From: Betaproteobacteria bacterium
GTDB lineage: Bacteria > Pseudomonadota > Gammaproteobacteria > Burkholderiales > Burkholderiaceae_C
Assembly (NCBI GenBank): GCA_009923315.1
Contig: RFTU01000011.1
Span: 1 to 44,387, forward strand
Direction of reading: 5' to 3'
DNA length: 44,387 nt
In this document: positions 1 through 8,411 of the stretch, in pieces
How the letters are laid out: the number at the start of each line of letters is the position of its first letter
Numbering within the stretch: the first letter of the stretch is position 1
Program-made: the position numbers and the translations under genes
Notes under the pieces: generated by a model
Database searches by the model: none
What the model was told of the DNA's origin: nothing
What the model saw: only the letters and a program-made list of their open reading frames with translations

Positions 1-682
1 TGTCGGCGGGAAGGGAATCAAGATTTTGAAGAAGTTCCTCGGCGGTCTTTTTTTGAAGGTCAGGATAAGGAGCCACGGCCTTATTGAGATTGTTGACGTA
101 GGCGGCGTGATGTTTGTCGTGGTGGCGAGCCAGGTGCCGATGATGGGCGCGCCAGTCCACATCGGGGAATCGGAAGTCGAGGTAGCCGGTGACGCAGCCC
201 AGGGCAATGTCAGCCAGGCTGTAGTGGGTGCCACTGCACCAGGCTTTGTCACCCAGCGCGGCATCCATGGCCTTCAGACTGGCGTGGACCTTGGTCATCT
301 GCCGCTCACACCAGGCGCTGCTGCGCTGCTCGGGGCGGCGACCGGCCCAGGTGTTTTCAAGACGGATGGCGATCAGGGCATCGAGCACGCCATCGGCCAG
401 GGCTTCCCAGGTGCGCACTTCGGCGCGCTCGCGGCCCGTGCCGGGTATGAGCCGGCCCACGGGGCTCAGGGTGTCCAGGTACTCGACGATGACGCGCGAA
501 TCAAAGACCGCTTCGCCGCCTTCCATGACCAGGCAGGGCACCTTGCCCAATGGGTTGCTTTGCAGAATGGCGTCGCTGCCCCACACATCCTCGAGCACCA
601 GTTGGAAATCGAGCTTCTTTTCAGCCATCACCACGCGCACCTTGCGCACATAGGGGCTGGCCAGGGAACCAATGAGTTTCAT
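1..682 (-). CDS. YibF-like glutathione S-transferase joined in frame to superoxide dismutase sequence (3' end off window)
   Basis: Reading leftward from the ATG at 682, 227 residues are visible with no stop. Residues 1-186 look like a small GST of the E. coli YibF type: the N-terminal thioredoxin-like fold starts [16 protein letters not shown], carries the cis-Pro motif GKVPCL (46-51) and [13 protein letters not shown] (57-69), and the helical domain ends near [11 protein letters not shown]. The normal protein ends roughly 15 residues later. Instead, from about residue 187 the sequence is [17 protein letters not shown] and onward, which is the N-terminal helix of Fe/Mn superoxide dismutase, including the first metal-ligand histidine region; the first 25 or so SOD residues are absent. 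The join is in frame at HHDK (113-124). A TAAACT hexamer at 690-695 (minus strand) could be a -10 element giving a nearly leaderless transcript; this is a guess. Whether the product is a real fusion or a contig-end chimera is unresolved. Confidence 0.8.
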   Translation of the reverse strand, partial: MKLIGSLASPYVRKVRVVMAEKKLDFQLVLEDVWGSDAILQSNPLGKVPCLVMEGGEAVFDSRVIVEYLDTLSPVGRLIPGTGRERAEVRTWEALADGVLDALIAIRLENTWAGRRPEQRSSAWCERQMTKVHASLKAMDAALGDKAWCSGTHYSLADIALGCVTGYLDFRFPDVDWRAHHRHLARHHDKHHAAYVNNLNKAVAPYPDLQKKTAEELLQNLDSLPAD

Positions 683-731
683 GCCGATCAGTTTAATGGC
701 CCGACCGCACCCAGGCAGAAGGGTGGCGGAC

Positions 732-765
732 AAAAAAGCCCGGCCAGTGTGAAGTCTGGCCGGGC
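732..765 (-). terminator. Rho-independent terminator after the TonB receptor gene
   Basis: A perfect 10-bp stem (738-747 pairing with 756-765, GC-rich, 8-base loop) is followed on the minus strand by six T residues (732-737). It lies 82 bases beyond the stop of the minus-strand TonB receptor and upstream of the GST start, so it should separate the two transcripts. Two further overlapping GC hairpins (782-789/797-804 and 800-807/811-818) lie between it and the receptor stop. Confidence 0.88.
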
Positions 766-847
766 CGGGTGGCGATGAACCGCCCCTGCACCTTGCGCAG
801 GGGCCGCGTGGCGGCCCCTGATGCCGGGCGGCGACGGCGCCGCGTCG

Positions 848-3800
848 TCAGAACTCGTAGCGCATCGTCAGCTGGGCGGCCCACTGCGACTCGCCGGAGG
901 CCTGGCGTGTGACCAGGGCTTCGGTGCTGCCCAGGCTGTACACATAGCGACCCTGCGCGTCCAGGCCCGCATAGTTCACGAAGCTGCGATTGGACGGGAA
1001 GCCGATTTCGTTGATGCGGCCCCAGTTCTTGTTGAGCAGGTTGCCGAAGTTCAGGATGTCCAGCGTGATGGTGGCGCGCTGCTTGCTGCCAAAGCCCGGC
1101 AGCTGCTGACTCAGGCGCACATCAAAGCTGTTGACCCAGGGAGCGAACTCGTTGTTGCGGCCCACGACGCCACCCTTGGCGCTGCGAAGGGCGGGGTTGG
1201 CTTCGACGATCTCCCAGAAGCGGGTCTCTTCGGCAGCGCCGCCGCGGAACACCACTTCACCCGAGCCTGGGCCCTTGGGGATGTACATCAGGTCGTTGCC
1301 GAACACGCCGTCGCCGTTCAGGTCGTTGATGTAGGTCCAGCTGTAGGGCTTGCCACGGCGGCCTTCGAAGAAGACGCCCAGCGTGGTGGGGGCCTTGGCG
1401 ATGAAGGCACGCGAGAGGCTGAAGGCGGCGTTGAAGCGGTCGCGAACCAGATAGTTCGAGTTCTGCAGCACCTGCTCGTTGGGGTTGAAGATGTTGCGGT
1501 TGAGCCAGTTGGAGTTGGCCACGGAGGAGGTCAGCGGGCTGACCTCGGTGGCCGAGGTGCGGGTGTAGCCCATGGACCACGCGGCGCCACCCGGGATGAC
1601 CTTGCTCAGCGACAGGGTGAGCGCGTTGCCGCCGCCCTGGTCGGTGCCCGGCCGTCCAGGCCGGTGCGCGTGGCCACGCCCAGGTTCAGGTGCTCGTAGT
1701 AGATGCCGTCCTTGACGCGGGTGCCCAGCATTTCCACGCCGGCCGTGGTGCGGCCGATCAGGGGCAGCTCAGGCAGTTCGGTGTCGAAGGCCAGGTTGAA
1801 CTTCCACACCGAGGGCTGCTTCAGGCTCGGGTCGAGGAAGTCGACGTTGGCCGCTGGGATGGTGCCGGTGAGCACCGGCTGGGCATCCGGGTTGGGGCTG
1901 AAGCGTGCGTTGGAGCTGACACAGGTGGCGAAGGTGGTGCAGCTGTAGGTGACCGCGGCGCGACCCGTGTTGGAGTAGGGGTTGGACAGCCACACATTGG
2001 CCGCCGCGCCCTGGAACAGACCGAAGCCGCCGCGCAGTTGTCGACGGGTGTCGGCGGTGCCCAGGTTCCAGTTGAAGCCCACGCGCGGTTGGAACAAGGT
2101 GGCGCCGTCCAGCGTGCGGGTGTTGTCCAGGCCGAAGCCGCCGCTGGCCCGGGTGTTGGTGGCGGGATTGCCGGCCACCGGTGCGGCGGCGGCAGCGGGG
2201 TTGGCCAGCGGGGAATCGGGCATCGCCAAGCGGTCGATGCGCAAGCCTGCGACCATGCTCAAGTCCTTGCTGGGCTTGAAGGTGTCTTGCAGGAAGAAGC
2301 CGGTGTTGGCGTAGCTCCAGATGGCCACGGCGTCGTTGAGTACGCGGCCGGGTTGCGGCACCTGCACGAAGTACTGCGAGGGGCGGCCCAAGCGGAAATT
2401 CTCCAGCACCGCAGAGGCGACCTGGTCAGCCGTGGCGGTGGCGCAGTTGATGCTGCCGAAGCTGTAGCTCAGGCTGGCGCTGCTGTTCTCGCACTGGAAG
2501 GTGTAGCGACCGTTGGTGTCCTGCAGGAAGGCGTTGTAGACGTCGTTGTCGGCGCGGTCCAGGCCGAACTTCAGCTCGTGCTGGCCCAGGCGGTAGTTGG
2601 CCCCGAGGTAGGTGTCCAGCGTGTTGGTGCGCAGGATGTTGAAGTGGCGGCTGCGCTCGGTGCCCATCAGCAGGCTGCGGGTGTTGGCGCTGGTTCCGGC
2701 CGGTGCGTCGCTGGGCAGCGCACCGGAGAAATTCAGCGAGATCTGCGGCAGGCGCACGCCGTTGACCGGGGTGGGCACGCTGTCGTAGTCGCGCTTGGAG
2801 ATCTTGAATTCGGTGCTGAAGTTGTCGGTCCAGTCGGAGAAGAGCTGGCCCACGACACTCTTGAGCGACTTCTCCTGGTTGTACCAGTAGGAGCTCAGCG
2901 ACAAGCTGGTGGTCCCGAAGCCCACGAGGAAGGGCTCGGTCTGCTCGGTGCGGGTGAAGCGCACATTGGCGCGGTGCTGGTCGCTGATGTTCCAGTCCAG
3001 CTTGAGCAGGCTGTCCTTCACATTGACTGCCACGCCCTCGGGAACCGCCGAAGTGCCCACGTCGACCTTGTAGGTGTCGCGGCCGATGGCAATCGCCTGG
3101 TCGATGGTCGCCTGGCGAATGCCCACGACCGTTCCGGCGCCGCCCACGGGTGCGAAGTCAGGCCGCGTGCGCGAACTGGTGAACGTTTCGTGGTTGACGA
3201 AGAAGAAGAGCTTGTCCTTGACGATCGGGCCACCCAGCGTGAAGCCCTTGGTGTTCTCGGTGAACTTCGGCGCGTCGAAGTAGGTGTCGGTGGTGGCGTT
3301 GTAGCGCTGACCGACCAGGCGGTCGTCTCGGGTGACGTAATAGACGCTGCCCTTGACATCGTTGGAGCCGCTCTTGGTGACGGCATTGATGTTGGCGCCG
3401 GTGTAGCCCTTTTGCGTGACGTCGTAGTTGGAGATGTTGACCTGCACGCTTTGGATCGCCTCAATGGAGATCGGCTGCTTGATGGTGGGCAGGTTGTTGG
3501 ACTCCAGGCCGAAGGTGTCGTTGGTGGTGACACCGTCGATGGTGATGGAGTTGAAGCGGGTGTTCTGGCCGGCGGCGGAGATTTCGCCTCGTTCCTTGTC
3601 GGTCTGGGCCAGGCGGGGATCAAAGCGGGCGTAGTCCTGCAGGCTGCGCTGGATGGAAGCCTGGGCGGCCAGGTCGCGGCTGCTGATGTTGGTGCCCGCG
3701 CCCATGTTCGAGCTTTCGAACTTGTCCGAGGCGCCGCGGCCGGTCACGGTCACGCTGGCCGCACTGCCCAGCATGGCGATGTCCAGGCTGGCGGTTTCGG

Positions 3801-4110
3801 CCAGTGTCAGGAAGACGTTGTCGCGCTTCTCGCTCTGGCCGCCCTTGGTGACGGTGACGGTGTAGGGGCCGCCCACGCGCAGGCCGCGCGCGCTGTAGCG
3901 GCCGTCCGCATCGGTGGTCAGGGTGCTGGCGGTGCGCGACTCCACATGCAGCACGGTCACGGTGGCACCGGCCACGGGTTTGCCGTCGGCGCCCACGACA
4001 CGGCCCGCGACGCTCGCGGTGGTGTTTTGGGCGATGGCGGGGGCGACCACGGCGGCGATGGCCAAACCGATGGCGCTGCGGGTGAAACCGTTGAGGCGCA
4101 GGGAACTCAT
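848..4110 (-). pseudogene. Oar-like TonB-dependent receptor with carboxypeptidase-regulatory-like domain, frameshifted
   Basis: Outer-membrane receptor of the Oar/TonB-dependent type. The ATG at 4110 follows a GGAG ribosome-binding site and encodes a signal peptide (MSSLRLNGFTRSAIGLAIAA ending PAIAQ). A CarboxypepD_reg-like beta domain follows (about 30-110, GRVVGADGKPVAGATVTVLH), then a plug (SITIDGVTTNDTFGLESN, AIQSVQVNISNYDV, GANINAVTKSGSN) and a long barrel with the Oar-typical DLNGDGVFGNDLMYIP and a C-terminal Phe (LTMRYEF). The frame breaks near 1640-1660. Upstream it reads TGLDGRAPTRAA and stops at 1606. Continuous homology (GTDQGGGNALTLSLSKVIPG, then MGYTRTSATEV) resumes one frame over and ends at 848. 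One missing base explains it; restored length is about 1,086 residues, normal for the family. It may be a sequencing error or a recent pseudogene. The ligand is unknown. Confidence 0.85.
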
Positions 4111-4317
4111 TTGGGGGTCTCCAAAAGACAAAACGGACGCCGGCGGCCGGATGCCGCTGGGACGCCCAATCGGGTGTTGGGATGCAGAAACGTCACGCGC
4201 GGCTGACAGCGCCGCCAGAGGGGTTACTTCGGCGACTATCGCGGAGGACACCGTGCTTGCGCAACATCATGCCCGAGTGCCATGACTGGACTGTGACAAC
4301 GGTACAACACCCGGCGG

Positions 4318-6225
4318 TCAATCGCCGACCGTGATGCGGGCCGGACCGGCATCGGCCACCCCCTGCCGCAGGTGGGCCAGCATGGCGTCCAGGTCCTGGG
4401 CACCGCCCAGGCGCTGGCGACCCCGTTGCAGCACCGTGTAGCCGTCTCCGCCTTCGGCCATGAAGCTGTTGACCGTGATGCGGTAGGTGGCGGCTTCGTC
4501 CAGGGCCTGGCCTTGGATGCGGATGTCCTGGGCGCGGTGGCCGGGGGGGGCCTTGCGGGACCATCGGTAGGTCAATCCGGCCGACGGCGACATGAGCGGC
4601 GCGTCGGGGCCGCCGCGCTGCTGCTGTTCCAGCAGTTGGCGGACTTCGGCGCCGCTCAGACTCATGACCACCAGGCTGTTGCCAAACGGTTGCATGCTGA
4701 ACAGGTCGCCGTAGGTGACCTCACATGGGGGCGTGCCCCGACAGGCCAAGTCGGTTCGGATGCCGCCGGGGTTCATCAGCGCGAAATGCGAGCCGCCGTT
4801 GGCTGGGCTGCGGGTGGCCTCCCATTGGGCCTGGGCGACCAGTCGGCCGGCGGGCGTGTCGCCGATGCCGCGGCGGTCGAGTGTGCGGGCGATGCGGCCC
4901 ACGACCCGCTGGGCCTGGGGGGCCGCGGCTTGGGCATAGCGCTGCACCAGGGCGGCGACCTCGGCATCGGGCTGGGCGTCCTTCAGGGCCGTGCTGAACA
5001 CCGGCGGCTCGGCACCGAGGATCTTGTCCCGGTGGGCAGCCTCGGTGCGGGCGTTGAGCACGGGAAGGTTGCGCGCAAGGGTCTTGGCGCGGTCGACATC
5101 GCCGCTCTTCACCTGGATGTGAAGATCGGCCACGGACAGGCCGCGCCCATAGGCCACGGCCTGCATCACCGGCCGCCCGTCGACCCGGCAGTTGTAGCCC
5201 TGGTGGGTGTGGGCGGTGAGGATGAGGTCCACCGCCGGGGTGATGCGCTTGATGATGTCCACCGCTTCGCCGCGCAGGCCGGGGCAAGTCGTGTCGTTCC
5301 AGTCCGCGGGCTGGCCGGGTGCGCCAATCTCGGCGCCCTCGTGCAGGGTGACCACCAGGGCCTGCACGCCCTGGGCCTGAAGGGCTTGGGCGGCTTCGTT
5401 GATCGCCTGGGCCTCGTCGGTGAACTGCAGGCCTTCGACACCCGAGGGCACGACGAGCTGCGGCGTGACCCTGGTGACCGCGCCGATCACGCCCACCTTC
5501 ACCGGGCCGGCCTGCATCACCCATGATGGGGGCAGCAGCGTGCCGCCGCTGGCACGGCGCACATTGGCCGACACCATGGGAAAGCGGGCGCCGCGGTAGG
5601 GGCCCAGGGCACAGGAGCGCACGGGGTCGTCGGCCCGTTGATCGGCGCAGCCGCCGCGCAGGATGCGCAGCAATTCGGGCGTGCCGGCGTCGAACTCATG
5701 GTTGCCGGCGGTGGCCACGCTCACCCCGATCAGGTTGGCGGCCTCGATGGTGGATTCATGTCGGAACAGCGCCGAGACCAGGGGCGTGGCGCCGATCAGG
5801 TCGCCGCTGCTGACCACCAGGCTGTGTGCGGCCGAGCGGCGCAGGCTTTGCACCAGGCCGGCCATGGCGTCGGCGCCACCCACGGCCACGCGCATCACCG
5901 TGCCGCCCGCAGAGGGGTCGGCCACGTTGACGGTGAGGTTGCCGCTTTCCAGGTAGCCGTGCAGGTCGTTGAACGCGATGACCCGTACGTGGACGGTCTC
6001 GCCGGCGGCCCCGGCCGTGGGGGCTGCCTTCGAGGTGGGGGACCCCGGACCAAGGGGCAGGGCGCAGCCCGCTGCCGCCAGCGCCAGCGTCAAGGCCGCC
6101 GAGCGCAGCACCACCCGGCTGCCCCGGTGGTTGCGCCAGGCGCCGCGCTTGGCTGGGTGGGCCGCTGGCTCCGTGGACAGTCGCGCGCCGGCGCGTGGGG
6201 TGTGAGCAAGGTGTGGAGCGATCAT
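4318..6225 (-). CDS. Lipoprotein 5'-nucleotidase / UshA-family metallophosphatase
   Basis: Envelope 5'-nucleotidase that dephosphorylates nucleotides to nucleosides. The metallophosphatase domain shows FNDLHG (about 85-90 from the ATG at 6225), SSGDLIG (near 141), AGNHEFD (173-179) and LTAHTHQG. The C-terminal 5'-nucleotidase domain shows MNPGGIRTDL, YGDLFSMQPFGNSLV and NSFMAEGGDGY. A lipobox (LAAAGC) puts the mature Cys at residue 54 from the ATG; a GTG at 6111 preceded by GGGG would make it residue 16, a more usual lipoprotein leader, so the true start may be 6111. The gene begins 34 bases after the adenosine deaminase stop on the same strand. Together they would supply and process nucleosides for the divergent ABC importer. 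The exact substrate (nucleotides, UDP-sugars or 2',3'-cyclic nucleotides) cannot be read from sequence. Confidence 0.9.
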   Translation of the reverse strand: MIAPHLAHTPRAGARLSTEPAAHPAKRGAWRNHRGSRVVLRSAALTLALAAAGCALPLGPGSPTSKAAPTAGAAGETVHVRVIAFNDLHGYLESGNLTVNVADPSAGGTVMRVAVGGADAMAGLVQSLRRSAAHSLVVSSGDLIGATPLVSALFRHESTIEAANLIGVSVATAGNHEFDAGTPELLRILRGGCADQRADDPVRSCALGPYRGARFPMVSANVRRASGGTLLPPSWVMQAGPVKVGVIGAVTRVTPQLVVPSGVEGLQFTDEAQAINEAAQALQAQGVQALVVTLHEGAEIGAPGQPADWNDTTCPGLRGEAVDIIKRITPAVDLILTAHTHQGYNCRVDGRPVMQAVAYGRGLSVADLHIQVKSGDVDRAKTLARNLPVLNARTEAAHRDKILGAEPPVFSTALKDAQPDAEVAALVQRYAQAAAPQAQRVVGRIARTLDRRGIGDTPAGRLVAQAQWEATRSPANGGSHFALMNPGGIRTDLACRGTPPCEVTYGDLFSMQPFGNSLVVMSLSGAEVRQLLEQQQRGGPDAPLMSPSAGLTYRWSRKAPPGHRAQDIRIQGQALDEAATYRITVNSFMAEGGDGYTVLQRGRQRLGGAQDLDAMLAHLRQGVADAGPARITVGD

Positions 6226-6259
6226 GGGGTGTAAACCGTTGAGGAGGCGATGTGGTGGA

Positions 6260-7327
6260 TCAGCCCAGGCCCTGTGCCCGGGCCCATGCCCGAAGTGCCT
6301 GGCGCGCCGGTTCGGTGTGGACATGGCCCAGAAAACTGGCGCTCAGCGCCATGTCCTGCATGCTCAGCAGGTCGGCCAGGCCAAAGCCGGCTTCGTCCAC
6401 GAGGGCCTGACCTTCCAGGTTCATGTCGGTGCAGGAGATCAGGTGGTTGTCGGTGTGGAAGGACAGCGACACGCCGGCGTCCCACAGCGCGCGGATCGGG
6501 TGGGTCGCGATGGAGGAGGCTGCCCCAGTTTGCACATTGCTCGTCGGGCAGATTTCCAGGTGCACCTGCGCCGCTTGCAGTTGTTGCAGGGCTTGCGGGC
6601 CCGTCGGTGTGTTCAGCAGGTCGGCCAGGCGCACGCCGTGGCCGATGCGGCGCGCGCCCAGTGCGACCGCCTCGAGGACCCGCTGGCCCTCATCGGCTTC
6701 GCCGGCGTGCAGGGTGATGGGCAGGCCGGCTTCTCGCACCCGCTGGAGGGTTCGGGCATGTCGTGTGGCCGGCCAACCGCGTTCCGGGCCGGCCAGGTCG
6801 AAGCCAACCACGCCGATGGTGCGCTGCGGGCCGGCGCGGTGGCGCAGCGCCAGCTCGGCCGCTTGAGCCACATGGTCGGGGTCTTCGTGTCGCATGCCGC
6901 ACACGATGAGGCCGCAGGGCAGGCCGCTGCGGGCCAAGCCGGCCAGCATCGCCGCCACCGCTTCGTCCGGTGCCACACCGTGGGCTTGTAGGAGCAACGG
7001 TGCCATGCGGAACTCGGCCAGGACACAACCTTCTGCCCGCGCGTCTTCGGCGGCTTCAAAAGCCACCCGTTCGAGTGCCGGCAGATCGCCCATGGCCGCC
7101 ACGGTCAAGGCAAAGCCTTGCAGATAGCGCTCCAGGCTACCGGCCATGGCGTTGCTGCGGAACCATTGTGCGAGTTCGGCGCTGTTCTGTGTGGGCAGTG
7201 CCAGGCCCCGGCGCCGGCACAGCTCGATCAGCGTGCCGACCCGCAGGCTGCCATCCAAGTGGTCGTGCAACAGCACCTTGGGCATGGTGGCCAGGGTGGG
7301 GTCGGGTTTGGGGCTCGACATGCCCAT
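6260..7327 (-). CDS. add: Adenosine deaminase
   Basis: Deaminates adenosine (and deoxyadenosine) to inosine in the cytoplasm, feeding purine nucleoside phosphorylase. All catalytic elements are visible: zinc ligands in HDHLDGS (H21, H23), H207 with catalytic Glu E210 in LHAGEADEG, H230 in RRIGHGVRL, EICPTSNVQTG, and D293 in HTDNHL. Its 355 residues match the bacterial Add length. A second in-frame ATG at 7321 is an alternative start; neither has a strong ribosome-binding site. The gene is divergent from the nucleoside ABC operon across about 80 bases and sits upstream of the 5'-nucleotidase, so the two minus-strand genes are likely one transcript. The HTDN form replaces the commoner TDDP, as in many non-enteric homologues; related deaminases of adenine are less likely given length and motifs. 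Confidence 0.93.
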   Translation of the reverse strand: MGMSSPKPDPTLATMPKVLLHDHLDGSLRVGTLIELCRRRGLALPTQNSAELAQWFRSNAMAGSLERYLQGFALTVAAMGDLPALERVAFEAAEDARAEGCVLAEFRMAPLLLQAHGVAPDEAVAAMLAGLARSGLPCGLIVCGMRHEDPDHVAQAAELALRHRAGPQRTIGVVGFDLAGPERGWPATRHARTLQRVREAGLPITLHAGEADEGQRVLEAVALGARRIGHGVRLADLLNTPTGPQALQQLQAAQVHLEICPTSNVQTGAASSIATHPIRALWDAGVSLSFHTDNHLISCTDMNLEGQALVDEAGFGLADLLSMQDMALSASFLGHVHTEPARQALRAWARAQGLG

Positions 7328-7406
7328 GATGCTAAACCCGCTTTGGGCAGGGCCGGTCGGCGGCTTGCTATCCTTCTCGGTTTACCGTCGCGGACACAGG
7401 TAAGGC
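7328..7406. promoter_or_regulatory. Divergent intergenic region between add and the nucleoside ABC operon
   Basis: This 79-base gap must hold the promoters for add (leftward) and the bmp-deoA operon (rightward). On the plus strand TATCCT at 7369-7374 resembles a -10 box, but no well-placed -35 is seen (TTGGGC at 7343-7348 gives a 20-base spacer). No clear operator palindrome was found. Confidence 0.35.
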
Positions 7407-8411
7407 ATGCCCGGCTTGATGAACACCCCACTGCCCTTGAAGATCAAAGGCCTGCACCGCGCAGGGCTTGCGCTTGTACTGGCCTTTGCGGGCACTGCAC
7501 AGGCGGCACCCGCGGTGATCTTCGACATGGGCGGCAAGTTCGACAAATCCTTCAATGAGGCGGCCTACCGAGGTGCCGAGGCCTGGAAGAAGGAAACGGG
7601 CCAGAACTACTTGGAGTTCGAGATTTCCAACCCGGCGCAGCGCGAACAGGCCATGCGGCGCATGGCAGAACGCGGCGCCAATCCGATCGTTGGTGTGGGC
7701 TTCTCGCAGGGCACGCCGATGGAGAAGGTGGCCAAGGCCCACCCGAACCTGCAATTCGCGCTGATCGACGCCGTGGTGAACCTGCCCAATGTGCAGTCCA
7801 TCCTGTTCAAGGAGCATGAGGGCAGCTTCCTGGTGGGCATGTTGGCCGCCATGGCCAGCAAGACGGGCAAGGTGGGCTTCATCGGCGGCATGGACATTCC
7901 GCTGATCCGCAAGTTCCAGTGCGGCTACGAGCAGGGCGCGCGATATGCGAATCCCAAGGTCGAGGTGAGCACCAACATGACCGGTACCACCCCTTCGGCT
8001 TGGAACGACCCCACTCGCGGCAGTGAGTTGGCCAAAGCGCAATTCGCCAGGGGTGTGGATGTGGTGTTTGCGGCCGCCGGCGGCACGGGGATTGGCGTGT
8101 ACCAGGCGGCCAAGGACAGCGGCAAGTTCGCCATCGGGGTGGACAGCAATCAGAACCATCTGCAACCCGGCACGATGCTGACCTCAATGGTCAAGCGGGT
8201 GGACGTGGCGGTGACGCGCGCGATGAAGGGCGTGACGCCGGGTCTGACGGTCTTGGGCCTGGCCGACAACGCGGTGGACTATGCGCTAGACGAGCACAAC
8301 GCCAAACTCATCACCCCTGAGATGAAGAGGCGGGTGGATGCGACCAAGGCCGACATCATCGCTGGCAAGGTCAAGGTGATCGACTACATGGCGGGCAACG
8401 CCTGCAAGTGA
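7407..8411 (+). CDS. BMP-family nucleoside-binding periplasmic protein
   Basis: Periplasmic substrate-binding protein of the BMP/PnrA/Med family, the receptor of an ABC nucleoside importer. A signal peptide spans roughly the first 34 residues (hydrophobic LALVLAFAGTAQA before APAVIFD). The mature protein opens with the family hallmark VIFDMGGKFDKSFNEAAYRG, then ISNPAQREQAMRRMAE, VGVGFSQGTPMEKVA, SFLVGMLAAMAS, GFIGGMDIPLIRKFQCGY and the late GVDSNQNHLQPGTMLTSMVKRVD. An AGGTAAG sequence precedes the ATG at 7407; an ATG at 7419 is possible. The stop overlaps the ATPase start, so it leads a coupled transporter operon. Downstream cytidine deaminase, PNP, deoC and deoA make purine and pyrimidine nucleosides the likely ligands. 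Confidence 0.92.
   Translation: MPGLMNTPLPLKIKGLHRAGLALVLAFAGTAQAAPAVIFDMGGKFDKSFNEAAYRGAEAWKKETGQNYLEFEISNPAQREQAMRRMAERGANPIVGVGFSQGTPMEKVAKAHPNLQFALIDAVVNLPNVQSILFKEHEGSFLVGMLAAMASKTGKVGFIGGMDIPLIRKFQCGYEQGARYANPKVEVSTNMTGTTPSAWNDPTRGSELAKAQFARGVDVVFAAAGGTGIGVYQAAKDSGKFAIGVDSNQNHLQPGTMLTSMVKRVDVAVTRAMKGVTPGLTVLGLADNAVDYALDEHNAKLITPEMKRRVDATKADIIAGKVKVIDYMAGNACK

Noticed and set aside
26-778. A 250-codon plus-strand frame opposite the GST gene
   Set aside because: Shadow of the minus-strand GST/SOD frame; no domain or signal of its own.
1690-4206. An 838-codon open frame on the plus strand opposite the TonB receptor
   Set aside because: It is the antisense shadow of a high-GC gene: repetitive Gly/Ala/Val/Gln composition, no recognisable domain, and the opposite strand has clear homology over the same span.
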